Below are positions 33,889-43,155 of a DNA stretch of 64,000 nt, piece after piece. A program made the position numbers and the translations under genes. Source of the DNA: VFZP01 sp043755595. Its GTDB lineage: Bacteria > Acidobacteriota > Terriglobia > Bryobacterales > Bryobacteraceae. The stretch covers positions 1 through 64,000 of the forward strand of contig JAYUSQ010000117.1 in NCBI GenBank assembly GCA_043755595.1, given 5' to 3'. How positions within the stretch are numbered: position 1 is the first letter of the stretch; each line of letters opens with the position of its first letter. Below the pieces are notes generated by a model. The model had not been told where the DNA came from. It did not search any database and worked only from the letters and a program-made list of their open reading frames with translations.

Positions 33889-35052
33889 GTGACAATCGCG
33901 CAACTCATTGAGGAAATTTTGTTTGAAGCCTGGAAGGGCTCCGAGCAACTGGAAGCGTTCCAGCAAGCATTCCGAGACAAGGTGCCGGTCCCGTGCGAAG
34001 GCTCGATCGCCGGCGAACCGGTCACCGCCCTCCGGTTCGACTTCGACGGCAGCGAACGGCGTGGCCTTACGGTAAAGGTGCAGCGTCAGGACGGTCGAGC
34101 GTTCGTTCTATCGGCGGCCGATATCGCGTTTCCTCCCCGCACACCGGGTGCGCGTTACGTGTCCGCCTATCGCCAGTGGATGGGCGCCGGCCCCATCGTG
34201 AAGCCGCAACCGCGCGTTGCCAAGCCGGCCAAGACTGCCGATGCCCTCGATGTCGTGTTGTTATCGAAGGGCGACCGCCTCGCCGAGTGCCGTCTATTGA
34301 CCGATGATGCGCCTTTCGCCCTCCACCCCAGACGCTCCGTGCCCATCGTCCCCGGTGAGATTGCGACGGTCACCCCGTCCATGCCCCGGCCTGCCGGGAG
34401 CACTGGGCATCTTACAGGCACGGTCGATTCCACCCGCCTCGACGTCAAGGCCTTGGGGCTGGTCCCGCTCAAACTGCGAGACTTCGGCCTGTGGGATCCC
34501 AAAAAAGAATACTGGTGCGATCCAGGCGAACGCATCCCAGCCTACGCCCGCCCCATCATCGCCTGGGGTCCCCGCCGCCAGTATGAGATGGAACAAGTCC
34601 TACCCGGCGAAATCATGGATGAGATGTCCGACCCTATCTCCGACTCCAACGATCTGCGCGACGCCGGCGATCACCGCGGAGCCTACCGGCTGCTGATGGA
34701 AACGTGCCGCCTGGATCTCCGTTGTCTCGACGCCCACTCCCACCTCGGCCTCTTCGAATTCGATCGCAACCCAGGTCTGGCGATTCGTCATTACGAAGTC
34801 GGCCTGCGTATCGGTGAACTTTCGCTGCCGGAAAATTTCAATGGTTTGTTGCCGTGGGGCATGATCGACAATCGGCCGTTTCTGCGCTGCCTACAAGGCT
34901 ATGGTTTGTGCCTATGGCGGCTGGAAAGATTCGACGAAGCGCTGCAAGTCTTCGACCGCATGCTCTGGTTAAATCCCGGCGACAATCAAGGCGTCCGATG
35001 CCTGATCGGCGATGTGAAAGCCAAGCGCCGGTGGAAACCCGATCGTTTTTGA
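33889..35052 (+). CDS. TPR-containing cytoplasmic protein of unknown function
   Basis: 387 residues from a GTG. The N-terminal 200 residues look like two small beta domains with no signature. The C-terminal part (about 240-380) has TPR-like helices: DSNDLRDAGDHRGAYRLLM, NPGLAIRHYEVGLRIGEL, and RFDEALQVFDRMLWLNPGDN. WGMIDNRPFLRCLQGYG is a conserved block seen in a family of uncharacterised bacterial TPR proteins. No signal peptide. Confidence 0.7.
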   Translation: MTIAQLIEEILFEAWKGSEQLEAFQQAFRDKVPVPCEGSIAGEPVTALRFDFDGSERRGLTVKVQRQDGRAFVLSAADIAFPPRTPGARYVSAYRQWMGAGPIVKPQPRVAKPAKTADALDVVLLSKGDRLAECRLLTDDAPFALHPRRSVPIVPGEIATVTPSMPRPAGSTGHLTGTVDSTRLDVKALGLVPLKLRDFGLWDPKKEYWCDPGERIPAYARPIIAWGPRRQYEMEQVLPGEIMDEMSDPISDSNDLRDAGDHRGAYRLLMETCRLDLRCLDAHSHLGLFEFDRNPGLAIRHYEVGLRIGELSLPENFNGLLPWGMIDNRPFLRCLQGYGLCLWRLERFDEALQVFDRMLWLNPGDNQGVRCLIGDVKAKRRWKPDRF

Positions 35053-35059
35053 GGAGTGG

Positions 35060-35938
35060 CTACTGGCCGCTCCCCAACTCCTGCCCGAACTCCGCATATT
35101 GATCGGTCGCCACAAAATCCACGCCCGCCTCGATCGCCGCGCGCCAGCGTTGCCGGGCCGCTTCGAGTGAACCGAAGTTGTAATTGCGGCCCCAGCCATT
35201 GGCTTCGACTAACTCCGGCGCATGTCCGTTGAGCGTGTAGAAGCGAATCCAAAGGCCCCGGCCATGCGCTTCCTTCACCAGCCGATCCAGCCGCGCGCGA
35301 TCCTCCGCCGTCCACTCGCCCGCTTTAATCTGCCCGCCGGTCTCCACTATAGACCACGGATTGTTGGACCAACGCCGATAATTCGTGGCCCTCGCGGAGC
35401 CCGCCGCGCCGCCCACTACCGCGCCGAAGACTCGCAGCCGCGCGCCATCGGGAACTGCGTCATGGAAAGTGTGCGCCTGCAGATCGTTCATGCCCGTCAG
35501 GACCAGGATCGGTTTCATCCGCAGCTTGGCAGGCTTCGCCGGCTTCTTATCCTTCTTCTCCGCCGTCGTTAGCCACTCCTCATACTCGCCCAGCAACTGC
35601 CAAACGGCGCGATGATGTTCCGGCTCATCGGTCTTGAAATCCAAATTGAGCACGATCGCCGGCCAGCGCTTGCGGTCGCCAGACTTGAGCTCTTGCTCGA
35701 TAATCGGCCGCACGCGCTCAAAGAAATGTTCACGCATTCCTGGCTCTGTGCCGTTGGATTTCTTCTCGTGTGTCAGGATCGACTTGCCGCCGAACCACGC
35801 CAGATCCTGCTCGATCGCAATCGGGAGTCCTTGCGCCAAAGCGCGGTCGAGCCTGTCCGCAAATCGGCCTTGTTCGGGATAACAATTATGCGCGTCCAGC
35901 AGCACGCGCGACGCCAATACCAACTGAAGAAGAATCAT
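35060..35938 (-). CDS. Secreted PLC/GDPD-like phosphodiesterase
   Basis: 292 residues with a short hydrophobic leader (ILLQLVLASRVL). DAHNCYPEQGRFADRLDRAL carries the HN catalytic start of the PI-PLC/GDPD TIM-barrel, followed by IAIEQDLAWF (metal Glu and Asp), VLNLDFKTDEP and GLWIRFYTLNGH near the end. The order matches GDPD-like fungal and bacterial phosphodiesterases. Substrate, whether glycerophosphodiesters or lipid, is not known. Confidence 0.75.
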   Translation of the reverse strand: MILLQLVLASRVLLDAHNCYPEQGRFADRLDRALAQGLPIAIEQDLAWFGGKSILTHEKKSNGTEPGMREHFFERVRPIIEQELKSGDRKRWPAIVLNLDFKTDEPEHHRAVWQLLGEYEEWLTTAEKKDKKPAKPAKLRMKPILVLTGMNDLQAHTFHDAVPDGARLRVFGAVVGGAAGSARATNYRRWSNNPWSIVETGGQIKAGEWTAEDRARLDRLVKEAHGRGLWIRFYTLNGHAPELVEANGWGRNYNFGSLEAARQRWRAAIEAGVDFVATDQYAEFGQELGSGQ

Positions 35939-35971
35939 CCTCTAGATAGCGTGCCATAATGTCGTTTCCCT

Positions 35972-36877
35972 ATGATGAGAATTACGGAAGCGGATGTTCT
36001 GAGGCTTTTGCCGATGCCGGAAGCGGTTCGTCTGGTGCGCGAAGCTTTTACCGGGCTCGCCAACGGCTCGGCGCAAAATCAGGCGCGGCGGCGTCTGGTC
36101 GCGCCCGAGGGCGCGGTGCTGCATCAACTCGCCGGTTCGTTCGGGAAATACTTCGGCGCCAAGATCTATTCCACGCACGTGAAACATGGCGCGTGGTTCA
36201 CCGTGCTGCTCTATGACGCGTCGACCGCCCGCCCGCTCGCCGCAATCGAAGCGAACCATCTAGGCCAAATCCGAACGGGTGCGGCATCGGGTGTCGCGAC
36301 GGACCTGCTGGCGCGCCCGGATGCATCGGTGCTTGGCGTCATCGGCACGGGCTTCCAGGCCGAGACCCAAATTGCCGCGATCCGCGTGGTGCGCGAGATT
36401 CGCGAAGTGCGCGTGTGGAGCCGCAGCGAGGAGCGGCGCGCCGCCTTCGCGGAAAAAATGCAAGCCCGCGCCACTGCGACTGCCGAAGAAGCCATCCGCG
36501 GAGCCGACATAATCGTGACCGCGACCTTTGCCAAGGATCCAGTGATTGAAGACGAATGGGTCAAGCCCGGCGCCCATGTCAACGCCATCGGATCAAACAA
36601 TCCTCAACGCCGCGAGATTCCCGCTGCACTGCTGAACCGCGCCGCGATCGTCGCCGTCGATGCCATCGATCAGGCGAAGATCGAATCCGGCGATTTGCTG
36701 CTGGCCTGGCCTGCACCCGAACATTGGAACGATCCGCGGTTGGTCGAACTCGCCCCCATCGCCGCAGGTCAAAAACCCGGACGAAACTCTAGCGGCGATG
36801 TGACGATCTTCAAATCAAATGGACTAGGCGTGCAGGATATCGCCGTGGCCGGCTTTGTCTTCGAACGCTATTCCTGA
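35972..36877 (+). CDS. Ornithine cyclodeaminase/mu-crystallin family protein
   Basis: 301 residues. The family order is intact: MRITEADVLRLLPMPEAVRLV, KIYSTHVKHGAWF, LAAIEANHLGQIRTGAASGVAT, the Rossmann motif VLGVIGTGFQAETQ, and IGSNNPQRREIP. Members act on ornithine, lysine, alanine or other ketimines with NAD(P)H. The lysine/threonine positions of the true cyclodeaminase cannot be judged without alignment, so the exact reaction is open. Its end overlaps the next gene, on the opposite strand, by 10 bases. Confidence 0.85.
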   Translation: MMRITEADVLRLLPMPEAVRLVREAFTGLANGSAQNQARRRLVAPEGAVLHQLAGSFGKYFGAKIYSTHVKHGAWFTVLLYDASTARPLAAIEANHLGQIRTGAASGVATDLLARPDASVLGVIGTGFQAETQIAAIRVVREIREVRVWSRSEERRAAFAEKMQARATATAEEAIRGADIIVTATFAKDPVIEDEWVKPGAHVNAIGSNNPQRREIPAALLNRAAIVAVDAIDQAKIESGDLLLAWPAPEHWNDPRLVELAPIAAGQKPGRNSSGDVTIFKSNGLGVQDIAVAGFVFERYS

Positions 36878-37098
36878 GCGTTCATCTGGATGTCGGAGTC
36901 GCGCCAGGCGCTAATCTTTAATCGCCGGCAAACCCAACACAGTTGTTCGTTGGAAGTGGTGGAACACTCGCTGCCGCAGACTGTACACTTGGCGGCGCGT
37001 CCGAGTTTGTCCGTCGCCGCAGACGCGCGCTTGGCCAATTCGAGAATCTCCGGCGCGATCACGGGCTCCGGCATCGGCGGCGATGGCTTCTTCTTCAT
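36868..37098 (-). CDS. Small zinc-ribbon protein
   Basis: 76 residues. A short Pro- and Lys-rich start, then an Ala-rich helix and two CxxC knuckles (CTVCGSEC and CWVC) fitting one zinc ion. Role unknown; such small proteins often regulate or chaperone. It is 3' to the next zinc-ribbon gene on the same strand and overlaps the end of the convergent gene. Confidence 0.65.
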   Translation of the reverse strand: MKKKPSPPMPEPVIAPEILELAKRASAATDKLGRAAKCTVCGSECSTTSNEQLCWVCRRLKISAWRDSDIQMNAQE

Positions 37099-37145
37099 AT
37101 TGCTCCATTTTCACTATAGACGATATTCCGCGCCCAGTTTCGATC

Positions 37146-37352
37146 TCAAGCGGCTTGTTTCAACGCCAGGACACACCCGGACTCCAGGTTTGATCCACAG
37201 CGGCCGCACTTCTCACCCGATTTGACTCGTGCACCCCGCTTGTCCACCAACACCTGGGCCGCTACACGATGAGAACAGATCAGGCAGTGAACTTCGCCGC
37301 GAAGCTCTTTGGTTTGGACCACGGCGGGCTTTTCGATTGTCTTGACGAACAT
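37146..37352 (-). CDS. Small zinc-ribbon protein
   Basis: 68 residues with two CxxC pairs (CLIC near 23, CGRC near 49) spaced like a zinc ribbon and a Lys/Arg-rich middle. Function unknown. The pair of small zinc-ribbon genes (this and 36868..37098) may be cotranscribed; they are not similar enough to be clear duplicates. Confidence 0.6.
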   Translation of the reverse strand: MFVKTIEKPAVVQTKELRGEVHCLICSHRVAAQVLVDKRGARVKSGEKCGRCGSNLESGCVLALKQAA

Positions 37353-37430
37353 GGCATTTCGCCTCCCACTCCAATAAACGCGGGAGGAGGCCAGATCGAT
37401 TCCACCGAATCGTAAAAGTATTGTTAAGGC

Positions 37431-40400
37431 TTAGTCGCCCATCGCAGGCGTCGGAGCCGGATCGCCCGTGCCCGCGTGCCGCCGCGCCGCAAACCAGGCC
37501 TTCGCCTGCTCGACGTAGGAGTAGGTCACAGGCACAACCAGCAGCGTCAGCACGAGGCATAGCGATTGTCCGCCGATGATCGTGATCGCGATCGCCGACC
37601 GTTGCGAAGCGCCAACGCCCGTGCCCAAAGCCGTCGGCAGCAAGCCCGCGATGATCGACAGTGTCGTCATCAGAATCGGCCGCAGCCGGACCATGTTGGC
37701 CTCGGTAATCGCACGCCGCAATGGCAACCCGCGCAAGCGAAGCTGATTCATGTAGTCGATCTGCAGAATCCCGTTCTTCTTCACAATGCCCAGCAGCAGC
37801 AACACGCCGAGCGCGCTAAACAGATTCAGCGACCGGCCCGTGCCCCACAGCGATAGCAGCGCGAAAGGAATCGACAGCGGCAAAGTCAGCAGGATGATGA
37901 ACGGGTGAATCAGGCTCTCAAACTGCGCCGCCAGCACCATGTACATGAAGATCGAAGCCAAACCGATCGCCATCATCATGTTCTTGGTGGTCTCTTCGAG
38001 CACCTTCACCTGGCCCGAGAACAGCATCTGATATCCGGTGGGAAGGCCGACCGACCGCACGGCGGCTTGGGCGGCGTCGGCCGCTTCTTGCAGCCCATGC
38101 CCTTGCGTCACGTTGCCATAAATGCCCACCGCAAATTGCCGGCTTTGACGGTCGATACGGCTGGGGCCCACGCCTCGCTCAAGCTGAGCGATCGAGTCCA
38201 ACCGGATCAAACCGAGTCTTGCCGACGGCACCAGCAAGCGGCTGAGCACGGTTTGGTCGTCGCGCTGACCCGGCATCAGCCGGATCATCACCGGGTATTG
38301 TTCGGACGCTTCTTTGAAGGTCGAAATCTGATCGTCGCCCGACATCAGAAGCCGTACGGCCCCGGCGATGTCGGCCACCCGCACGCCGAGGTCGGAAGCT
38401 AGTTGCCGGTCGATTTTCACCTGCAACTCCGGGTTGTTCAAATTCAAATTGGCCTTCACGTCGGTGAGCGAAGGTTCCTTCTGCATCTCGATTACGCTCT
38501 GCTTGCCCAGACCCACCAGCTTCACGATGTCGGGTCCGAGCAACATCATCCGGATGGGCGCGAAGCTGTCCCGCCCGCCAAGCACGTTCGGAAAGCTGAT
38601 GCGGGGCCGCAGGTAAGCGAACTCGCGGATCGAATCGCGGACCTTCTGCGCCATACCTTCGATATCGTCGCGTTTGTCCTGGGGATCGAGCAGAATCGTC
38701 AGCTGAGCCATCGTCACGCGGTCGATAAAGCCCATTGACTTAGGCAGTACCAGCCGCACGCCCGGCACCTTTTCAATGTTCCGCGCCATCGCGCGCGTCA
38801 CGTCCTCAGTGGCGGCCAACGCTGAGCCTTCCGGCGTCTCCACCATCAAACTCAATTCGCTCTGGTCCTCTTGCGGCATCCAGTCGCGCTTTACCATGTC
38901 GTTCAAGAAATACGTGGAGGCGAACGTCAGCCCACACACGGCCATGACGGCCCAGCGGTGATTGAGCGACCATTCGAGCACCCATCCGTAGAGTCGCTCA
39001 AACCAGGCGTTGTGCGACGCCGCGCCGTGTCCGCCGCTGCGGCTCTCGCGTGCTTTTCGCTTCAGGAGTTTGGCGCTGATGGCGGGCGTTACCGTAAAGG
39101 CGACCAGCATCGAAACCAGGATCGAGATCGCCATTGTCCAGCCAAATTGATTCAGGAACTTGCGAGCATAGCCCGTCATGAAAGCGATCGGGATAAAGAT
39201 GATCACCAGCGAAAGCGTCGTCGCGACAACGGCGAGCGCAATTTCATTGGTGGCCTGAATCGCCGCTTCCTTGGGCGATAAGTCCTTTTCCTCCAGGAAC
39301 CGGTAGATGTTCTCCAAAACGATGATCGCGTCATCGATCACAATCCCTACGGCCAGAGTCAATGCTAGGAGCGTCATTGAGTTCAACGTGAAGTCCATCA
39401 CGCGGAGCAGCGTAAAAGTTGTGATGATCGACGTCGGAATCGCGAGCGAACTGATCAGCACCGTGCGCCAGTCGCGAATGAAGATGAAGACGATGATGGA
39501 CGCCAGCAGACTGCCGAGGACCAAATGCTCTTCTAGCGCCGCCACCGAGTTGCGAATATAGGTCGCCTGCTCCTTGATCACTTCAAGCTTCACGCCGGCG
39601 GGCAGTTGCGATCGCACTGCCTCGAGCCTTCCGAGTACCTCGTCCACCACTTTGACCGCATTCGACCCGGTTTGCCGTTGAATTTCCATCGCCACCGCCG
39701 GCTTCTCGTGAAGGAATGCAAAGTTGCGCTTTTCGGCCATGCCGTCTTCCACGTGTCCAACGTCGCGAATGCGCACCGGCGCGCCGCCCACGGTCTTGAT
39801 GATGATGTCGTTGAAATCGTCGATAGACCCTACGCGGCCCATCGTCCGGACCCCCATCTCGGACATGCCGCGAATCATGCGCCCGCCAGGCATTTCAATG
39901 TTTTCGGTGCGCACCGCGTGGTCCACTTCCTGAGCGGTCATCGAATAGCCGTTCAGCTTATTCATGTCGAGGAAGATATTGATCTGCCGCGCGCGTGTGC
40001 CACTGAGATCGATCTGCGCCACTCCGTCCACTGTTTCGATGGCGCGCCGGATTTGTTTGTCGGCGATCTCGGTCAATTCCCGGATCGACCTGTCGCCGCT
40101 AACCGCCAGCGTGATCACGGCTTCGCGGTCCATCTCGGACTTGGCGACCGTCGGCGGGAGCAGATTCGGAGGCAGCCGCCGCAAGGCCGAACTCACCTTC
40201 TCGCGCACGTCTTCCACCGCGTCGCCGATTTCGCGCTCCATCACGAAGGTGACCGAAATGTAGGCCGAACCTTCGCTCACCATCGCGCGCAGCTCTTCGA
40301 TGCCGCTCACCGCCGCCACCGCTTCCTCGATCGGCAGCACCACTTGCGATACGATTTCCTCCGGGCTCGCACCGGGCAACCGCAGGTTGATTCTAACGCT

Positions 40401-40529
40401 CGCCGGGTCACTCTGCGGGAACAGGTCCACGCCCAAATCCATGAAGCTGAACGCGCCCATCACGACCATGAACATGATGAGCATAAAGGCGAAGACGGGA
40501 CGGTTGACGCAAATTTCCGACAGTTTCAC
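37431..40529 (-). CDS. RND efflux pump permease (HAE1 family)
   Basis: 1032 residues with the usual two halves of six TM helices and two large periplasmic loops. TM4 holds the proton-relay Asp pair in TLAVGIVIDDAIIVLENIYR, and RND signature blocks such as PTSIITTFTLLRVMDF and TLLAGLLPTALGTGVG are clear. It moves drugs or lipids using the proton gradient. No adaptor (HlyD/AcrA) or outer-membrane gene is next to it, so it must pair with partners elsewhere. The N-terminal start at 40529 matches family length. Confidence 0.92.
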   Translation of the reverse strand: MKLSEICVNRPVFAFMLIMFMVVMGAFSFMDLGVDLFPQSDPASVRINLRLPGASPEEIVSQVVLPIEEAVAAVSGIEELRAMVSEGSAYISVTFVMEREIGDAVEDVREKVSSALRRLPPNLLPPTVAKSEMDREAVITLAVSGDRSIRELTEIADKQIRRAIETVDGVAQIDLSGTRARQINIFLDMNKLNGYSMTAQEVDHAVRTENIEMPGGRMIRGMSEMGVRTMGRVGSIDDFNDIIIKTVGGAPVRIRDVGHVEDGMAEKRNFAFLHEKPAVAMEIQRQTGSNAVKVVDEVLGRLEAVRSQLPAGVKLEVIKEQATYIRNSVAALEEHLVLGSLLASIIVFIFIRDWRTVLISSLAIPTSIITTFTLLRVMDFTLNSMTLLALTLAVGIVIDDAIIVLENIYRFLEEKDLSPKEAAIQATNEIALAVVATTLSLVIIFIPIAFMTGYARKFLNQFGWTMAISILVSMLVAFTVTPAISAKLLKRKARESRSGGHGAASHNAWFERLYGWVLEWSLNHRWAVMAVCGLTFASTYFLNDMVKRDWMPQEDQSELSLMVETPEGSALAATEDVTRAMARNIEKVPGVRLVLPKSMGFIDRVTMAQLTILLDPQDKRDDIEGMAQKVRDSIREFAYLRPRISFPNVLGGRDSFAPIRMMLLGPDIVKLVGLGKQSVIEMQKEPSLTDVKANLNLNNPELQVKIDRQLASDLGVRVADIAGAVRLLMSGDDQISTFKEASEQYPVMIRLMPGQRDDQTVLSRLLVPSARLGLIRLDSIAQLERGVGPSRIDRQSRQFAVGIYGNVTQGHGLQEAADAAQAAVRSVGLPTGYQMLFSGQVKVLEETTKNMMMAIGLASIFMYMVLAAQFESLIHPFIILLTLPLSIPFALLSLWGTGRSLNLFSALGVLLLLGIVKKNGILQIDYMNQLRLRGLPLRRAITEANMVRLRPILMTTLSIIAGLLPTALGTGVGASQRSAIAITIIGGQSLCLVLTLLVVPVTYSYVEQAKAWFAARRHAGTGDPAPTPAMGD

Positions 40530-40625
40530 TCGGGAAGGTCCTTTCTCGGGACGGGCACTCTCTGCTGTAAGATGATTTTACCCCGTCGCCTGGTTACCGG
40601 TAAGCCGTGAGAAAATAGGGACTTC

Positions 40626-41558
40626 ATGCCTACTACCGCATTCCTATTTCCCGGCCAGGGCTCGCAGTACGCGGGCATGGGCCGCTCGCTTGTTTCGGAG
40701 TTCCCTTCGGCGCGGGCGATCTTTGACGAGGCTGACGCCGCCCTCGGGTTTTCCCTTTCGACTCTGTGCTTTGAAGGCCCTGAAGACCAACTCAAGCTGA
40801 CCGAAAACACGCAACCCGCAATCCTCACGGCCTCGGTCGCGGCCTATGTCGTACTGAAGGAAAAAGGCATTCGACCTGATTTCTTCGCGGGCCACAGCTT
40901 GGGCGAATATTCGGCGCTCGTGGCGGCTGGAGCCCTCAAATTCGCGGACGCCGTGCGGATCGTGCGCAATCGCGGGCGATACATGCAGGAGGCCGTGCCC
41001 GCCGGTGTGGGGGCGATGGCGGCGCTCTTGAAGCTTCCCGAAGGTAAGCTGGACGCCGTTCTCGCCGAAGCCGCGCAAGGCGAAATTGTGTCCGCCGCGA
41101 ATCTGAATTCGCCCGATCAGGTTGTGATTGCCGGACACGCCGGAGCGGTGAATCGCGCCGTCGAACTGGCGAAGGCCGCGGGCGCGCGACGTGGCGTCAT
41201 TCTGCCGGTCAGCGCGCCGTTCCACTGCGCCCTCATGGAGCCTGCCCAGCGCCGTCTGGCCGAACATCTGGCCAAGACCGATTTCGCCGATCTGTCGACG
41301 CCATTGGTGAACAACTGGAAGGCGCGCGAGATTCGTTCCGGCGCGGACGCGCGCACAGGCCTGATCGAGCAAGTGCCGAATCCGGTGCGCTGGATCGAGA
41401 TCATCAGGCTTTTGGCGGCCAAAGGCGTGACGCGCTGGATTGAGGTGGGTCCCGGCGCAGTGCTGGCAGGCCTGCTCAAGAACATCGAGCCGGGCCAAGC
41501 CGCACTCAAGGGCGGCGAAGCGGCCGACGTAGCGGCCCTCATGACGGCGGAGGAGTAG
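40626..41558 (+). CDS. fabD: Malonyl-CoA:ACP transacylase
   Basis: 310 residues. FLFPGQGSQYAGMG at 7-19, nucleophile GHSLG with Ser91, and His200 in SAPFHCALM complete the Ser-His dyad. It loads malonyl groups onto acyl carrier protein for fatty-acid synthesis. No other fab gene lies beside it here; the next gene is the unrelated Uma2-type gene 14 bases on. Confidence 0.93.
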   Translation: MPTTAFLFPGQGSQYAGMGRSLVSEFPSARAIFDEADAALGFSLSTLCFEGPEDQLKLTENTQPAILTASVAAYVVLKEKGIRPDFFAGHSLGEYSALVAAGALKFADAVRIVRNRGRYMQEAVPAGVGAMAALLKLPEGKLDAVLAEAAQGEIVSAANLNSPDQVVIAGHAGAVNRAVELAKAAGARRGVILPVSAPFHCALMEPAQRRLAEHLAKTDFADLSTPLVNNWKAREIRSGADARTGLIEQVPNPVRWIEIIRLLAAKGVTRWIEVGPGAVLAGLLKNIEPGQAALKGGEAADVAALMTAEE

Positions 41559-41572
41559 AATTAGTTGTCGTC

Positions 41573-42214
41573 ATGGCTTCCCACTTCACCCCGTTACAAG
41601 TCGACCTCAACAACGGCGACCGGATGTCGCGCGATGAATTCCTGTGGCGCTGGGAGCAGATCCCCGAGCTGAAATTCGCTGAATTGATCGATGGAGTCGT
41701 TTACTTGAGTTCACCGCTTTCCACTTTGCATTCGAGCTACGATGTTTTCATGACCAGATGGTTGATGCGCTATGAGGAACGCTTCGACGGACTGTCGATT
41801 TTGACAAGCGCAACCTGGCTGCTCGGCGACAGCAGTCCACAACCCGATGTTGTCTTGATCCGCGAGTCCGGCGGCACATCGCAGGACGCGGGAAAGTACC
41901 GCCAAGGCCCGCCCGAGTTGGCAATCGAAGTTTCCTCTTCAAGCCGCTCCTACGATCTCGGCCCCAAGCTCGATCTGTACAGACGTAACGGCGTGCAGGA
42001 GTACGTCACGGTTCTGGTCGAAGAGCAAAAGGTGCAATGGCGCGTGCTGAACGAAGGGCATTACCAACTCCTGGAACCCGTGGACGGATTCCTGAAGTCG
42101 CGAATTTTCCCCGGCCTTTGGCTGGACCCCCACGCGCTGTTCCCACCCGATCGAAAGCGTCTGCTCGCAGGCGTCGATGCGGGGCTCGCTTCTAGGGGCC
42201 GGGCATCTGAATGA
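41573..42214 (+). CDS. Uma2-family (DUF820) PD-(D/E)XK protein
   Basis: 213 residues. The restriction-endonuclease-like core has QPDVVLI, PELAIEVSSSSRSYDLGPKLDLY and YRRNGVQEYV, giving the D-(E)xK set (Asp, Glu and Lys). Uma2 proteins are abundant in cyanobacteria and Acidobacteria; biological function unclear. Stop and start overlap (ATGA) with the following zinc-finger gene, making a translationally coupled pair. Confidence 0.85.
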   Translation: MASHFTPLQVDLNNGDRMSRDEFLWRWEQIPELKFAELIDGVVYLSSPLSTLHSSYDVFMTRWLMRYEERFDGLSILTSATWLLGDSSPQPDVVLIRESGGTSQDAGKYRQGPPELAIEVSSSSRSYDLGPKLDLYRRNGVQEYVTVLVEEQKVQWRVLNEGHYQLLEPVDGFLKSRIFPGLWLDPHALFPPDRKRLLAGVDAGLASRGRASE

Positions 42215-42432
42215 AGTGTCGCGTCTGTGGCGGGCGGCAGGAGGAGCGGGTCACCGATATCCCGTTCAAAGTCAGCGATACCTCGATTGTCATTGTGAAG
42301 GCGCTTCCGCTGTTCCAATGCCTTGAGTGCGGCGACATCGAAATTGAAGATGGGATGGTGGCGCGCGTGGACCGGGTGTTGGCGGGTATCGATACCTCAG
42401 TTGAGCTTAAAGTGGTGCGCTTCTCCGCCTGA
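42211..42432 (+). CDS. YgiT-type zinc-finger protein (MqsA N-terminal-like)
   Basis: 73 residues. MKCRVCGGRQEERV and FQCLECGDIEIED give two CxxC pairs spaced as in YgiT/MqsA-type zinc fingers, which are usually antitoxins of the DUF4258 or MqsR kind. The partner here is a Uma2 nuclease rather than those toxins, with a 4-base overlap. I infer a toxin-antitoxin-like or accessory pairing. Confidence 0.78.
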   Translation: MKCRVCGGRQEERVTDIPFKVSDTSIVIVKALPLFQCLECGDIEIEDGMVARVDRVLAGIDTSVELKVVRFSA

Positions 42433-42468
42433 TGTTCCTTATTCGATCCACGCCTCCACGACAGCCAA

Positions 42469-43002
42469 TCACCCTGAAAGATGATCCTCGGTCTCGGCAC
42501 TGAGTCGCCGCTGCAAAACGTTTACAGTGCTCAGGAACTTTGACAATTCGGTGTTCGTCGCCTTTCGTTCTCTACCGGTTGTGTCACGGACGCCGACTGA
42601 ATTGATTACGGTCGGCTGATCCGGCACCATCACGATCTCAAAATGAGATGCACCGTGTCCCAGCGATCGTGCCGGCCGGCAATGGACGTTTTCTTGGCTG
42701 CTGCTGCCGCCGCCTCTGTCGAATAGTCCCTTTTGAACGGGAACGTACTCGAAGAAGAAACCATCAATTGAGAAAGGGACCTTGCCCTCGTTCGTGACGG
42801 TTATTCGAACTCGCAGATTTGCCGTGAGTTGGCCCGCCTCGTTGTCGATCAGAAGCTCTTCCGTGGCGTCGTCGAACTTAAATCGAAGGTCTACCCGCTC
42901 AAGTCTTTGATTTCGGAAGAACAAGTACATCGAGACTATGAATCCGACGACCACGAGTACTTGCGAAATGACGGAGAACCATTCTTTGACAGCGTTCATC
43001 AC
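42469..43002 (-). CDS. One-TM protein of unknown function
   Basis: 177 residues. An N-terminal hydrophobic helix (SQVLVVVGFIVSMYLFF) then a beta-rich soluble part with TANLRVRITVTNEGKVPFSI and a GGGSSSQ linker. Lower GC than flanking housekeeping genes. It lies divergent from the RecQ-like gene, 153 bases away. No family recognised. Confidence 0.65.
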   Translation of the reverse strand: MMNAVKEWFSVISQVLVVVGFIVSMYLFFRNQRLERVDLRFKFDDATEELLIDNEAGQLTANLRVRITVTNEGKVPFSIDGFFFEYVPVQKGLFDRGGGSSSQENVHCRPARSLGHGASHFEIVMVPDQPTVINSVGVRDTTGRERKATNTELSKFLSTVNVLQRRLSAETEDHLSG

Positions 43003-43155
43003 TCGTTTTGACTTGCCTCGTCGTCATCATCATAGCATGAGGAGTGTTGGGCAAAGCCCCAAATAGTTCAAATTGCCTGGGAGGCTTTCGGCTCACTAAG
43101 TAGGTAACTTACCAGCCTGCCTGACGGGAGTTTCGTTAGTGTTAACATTCAGACG

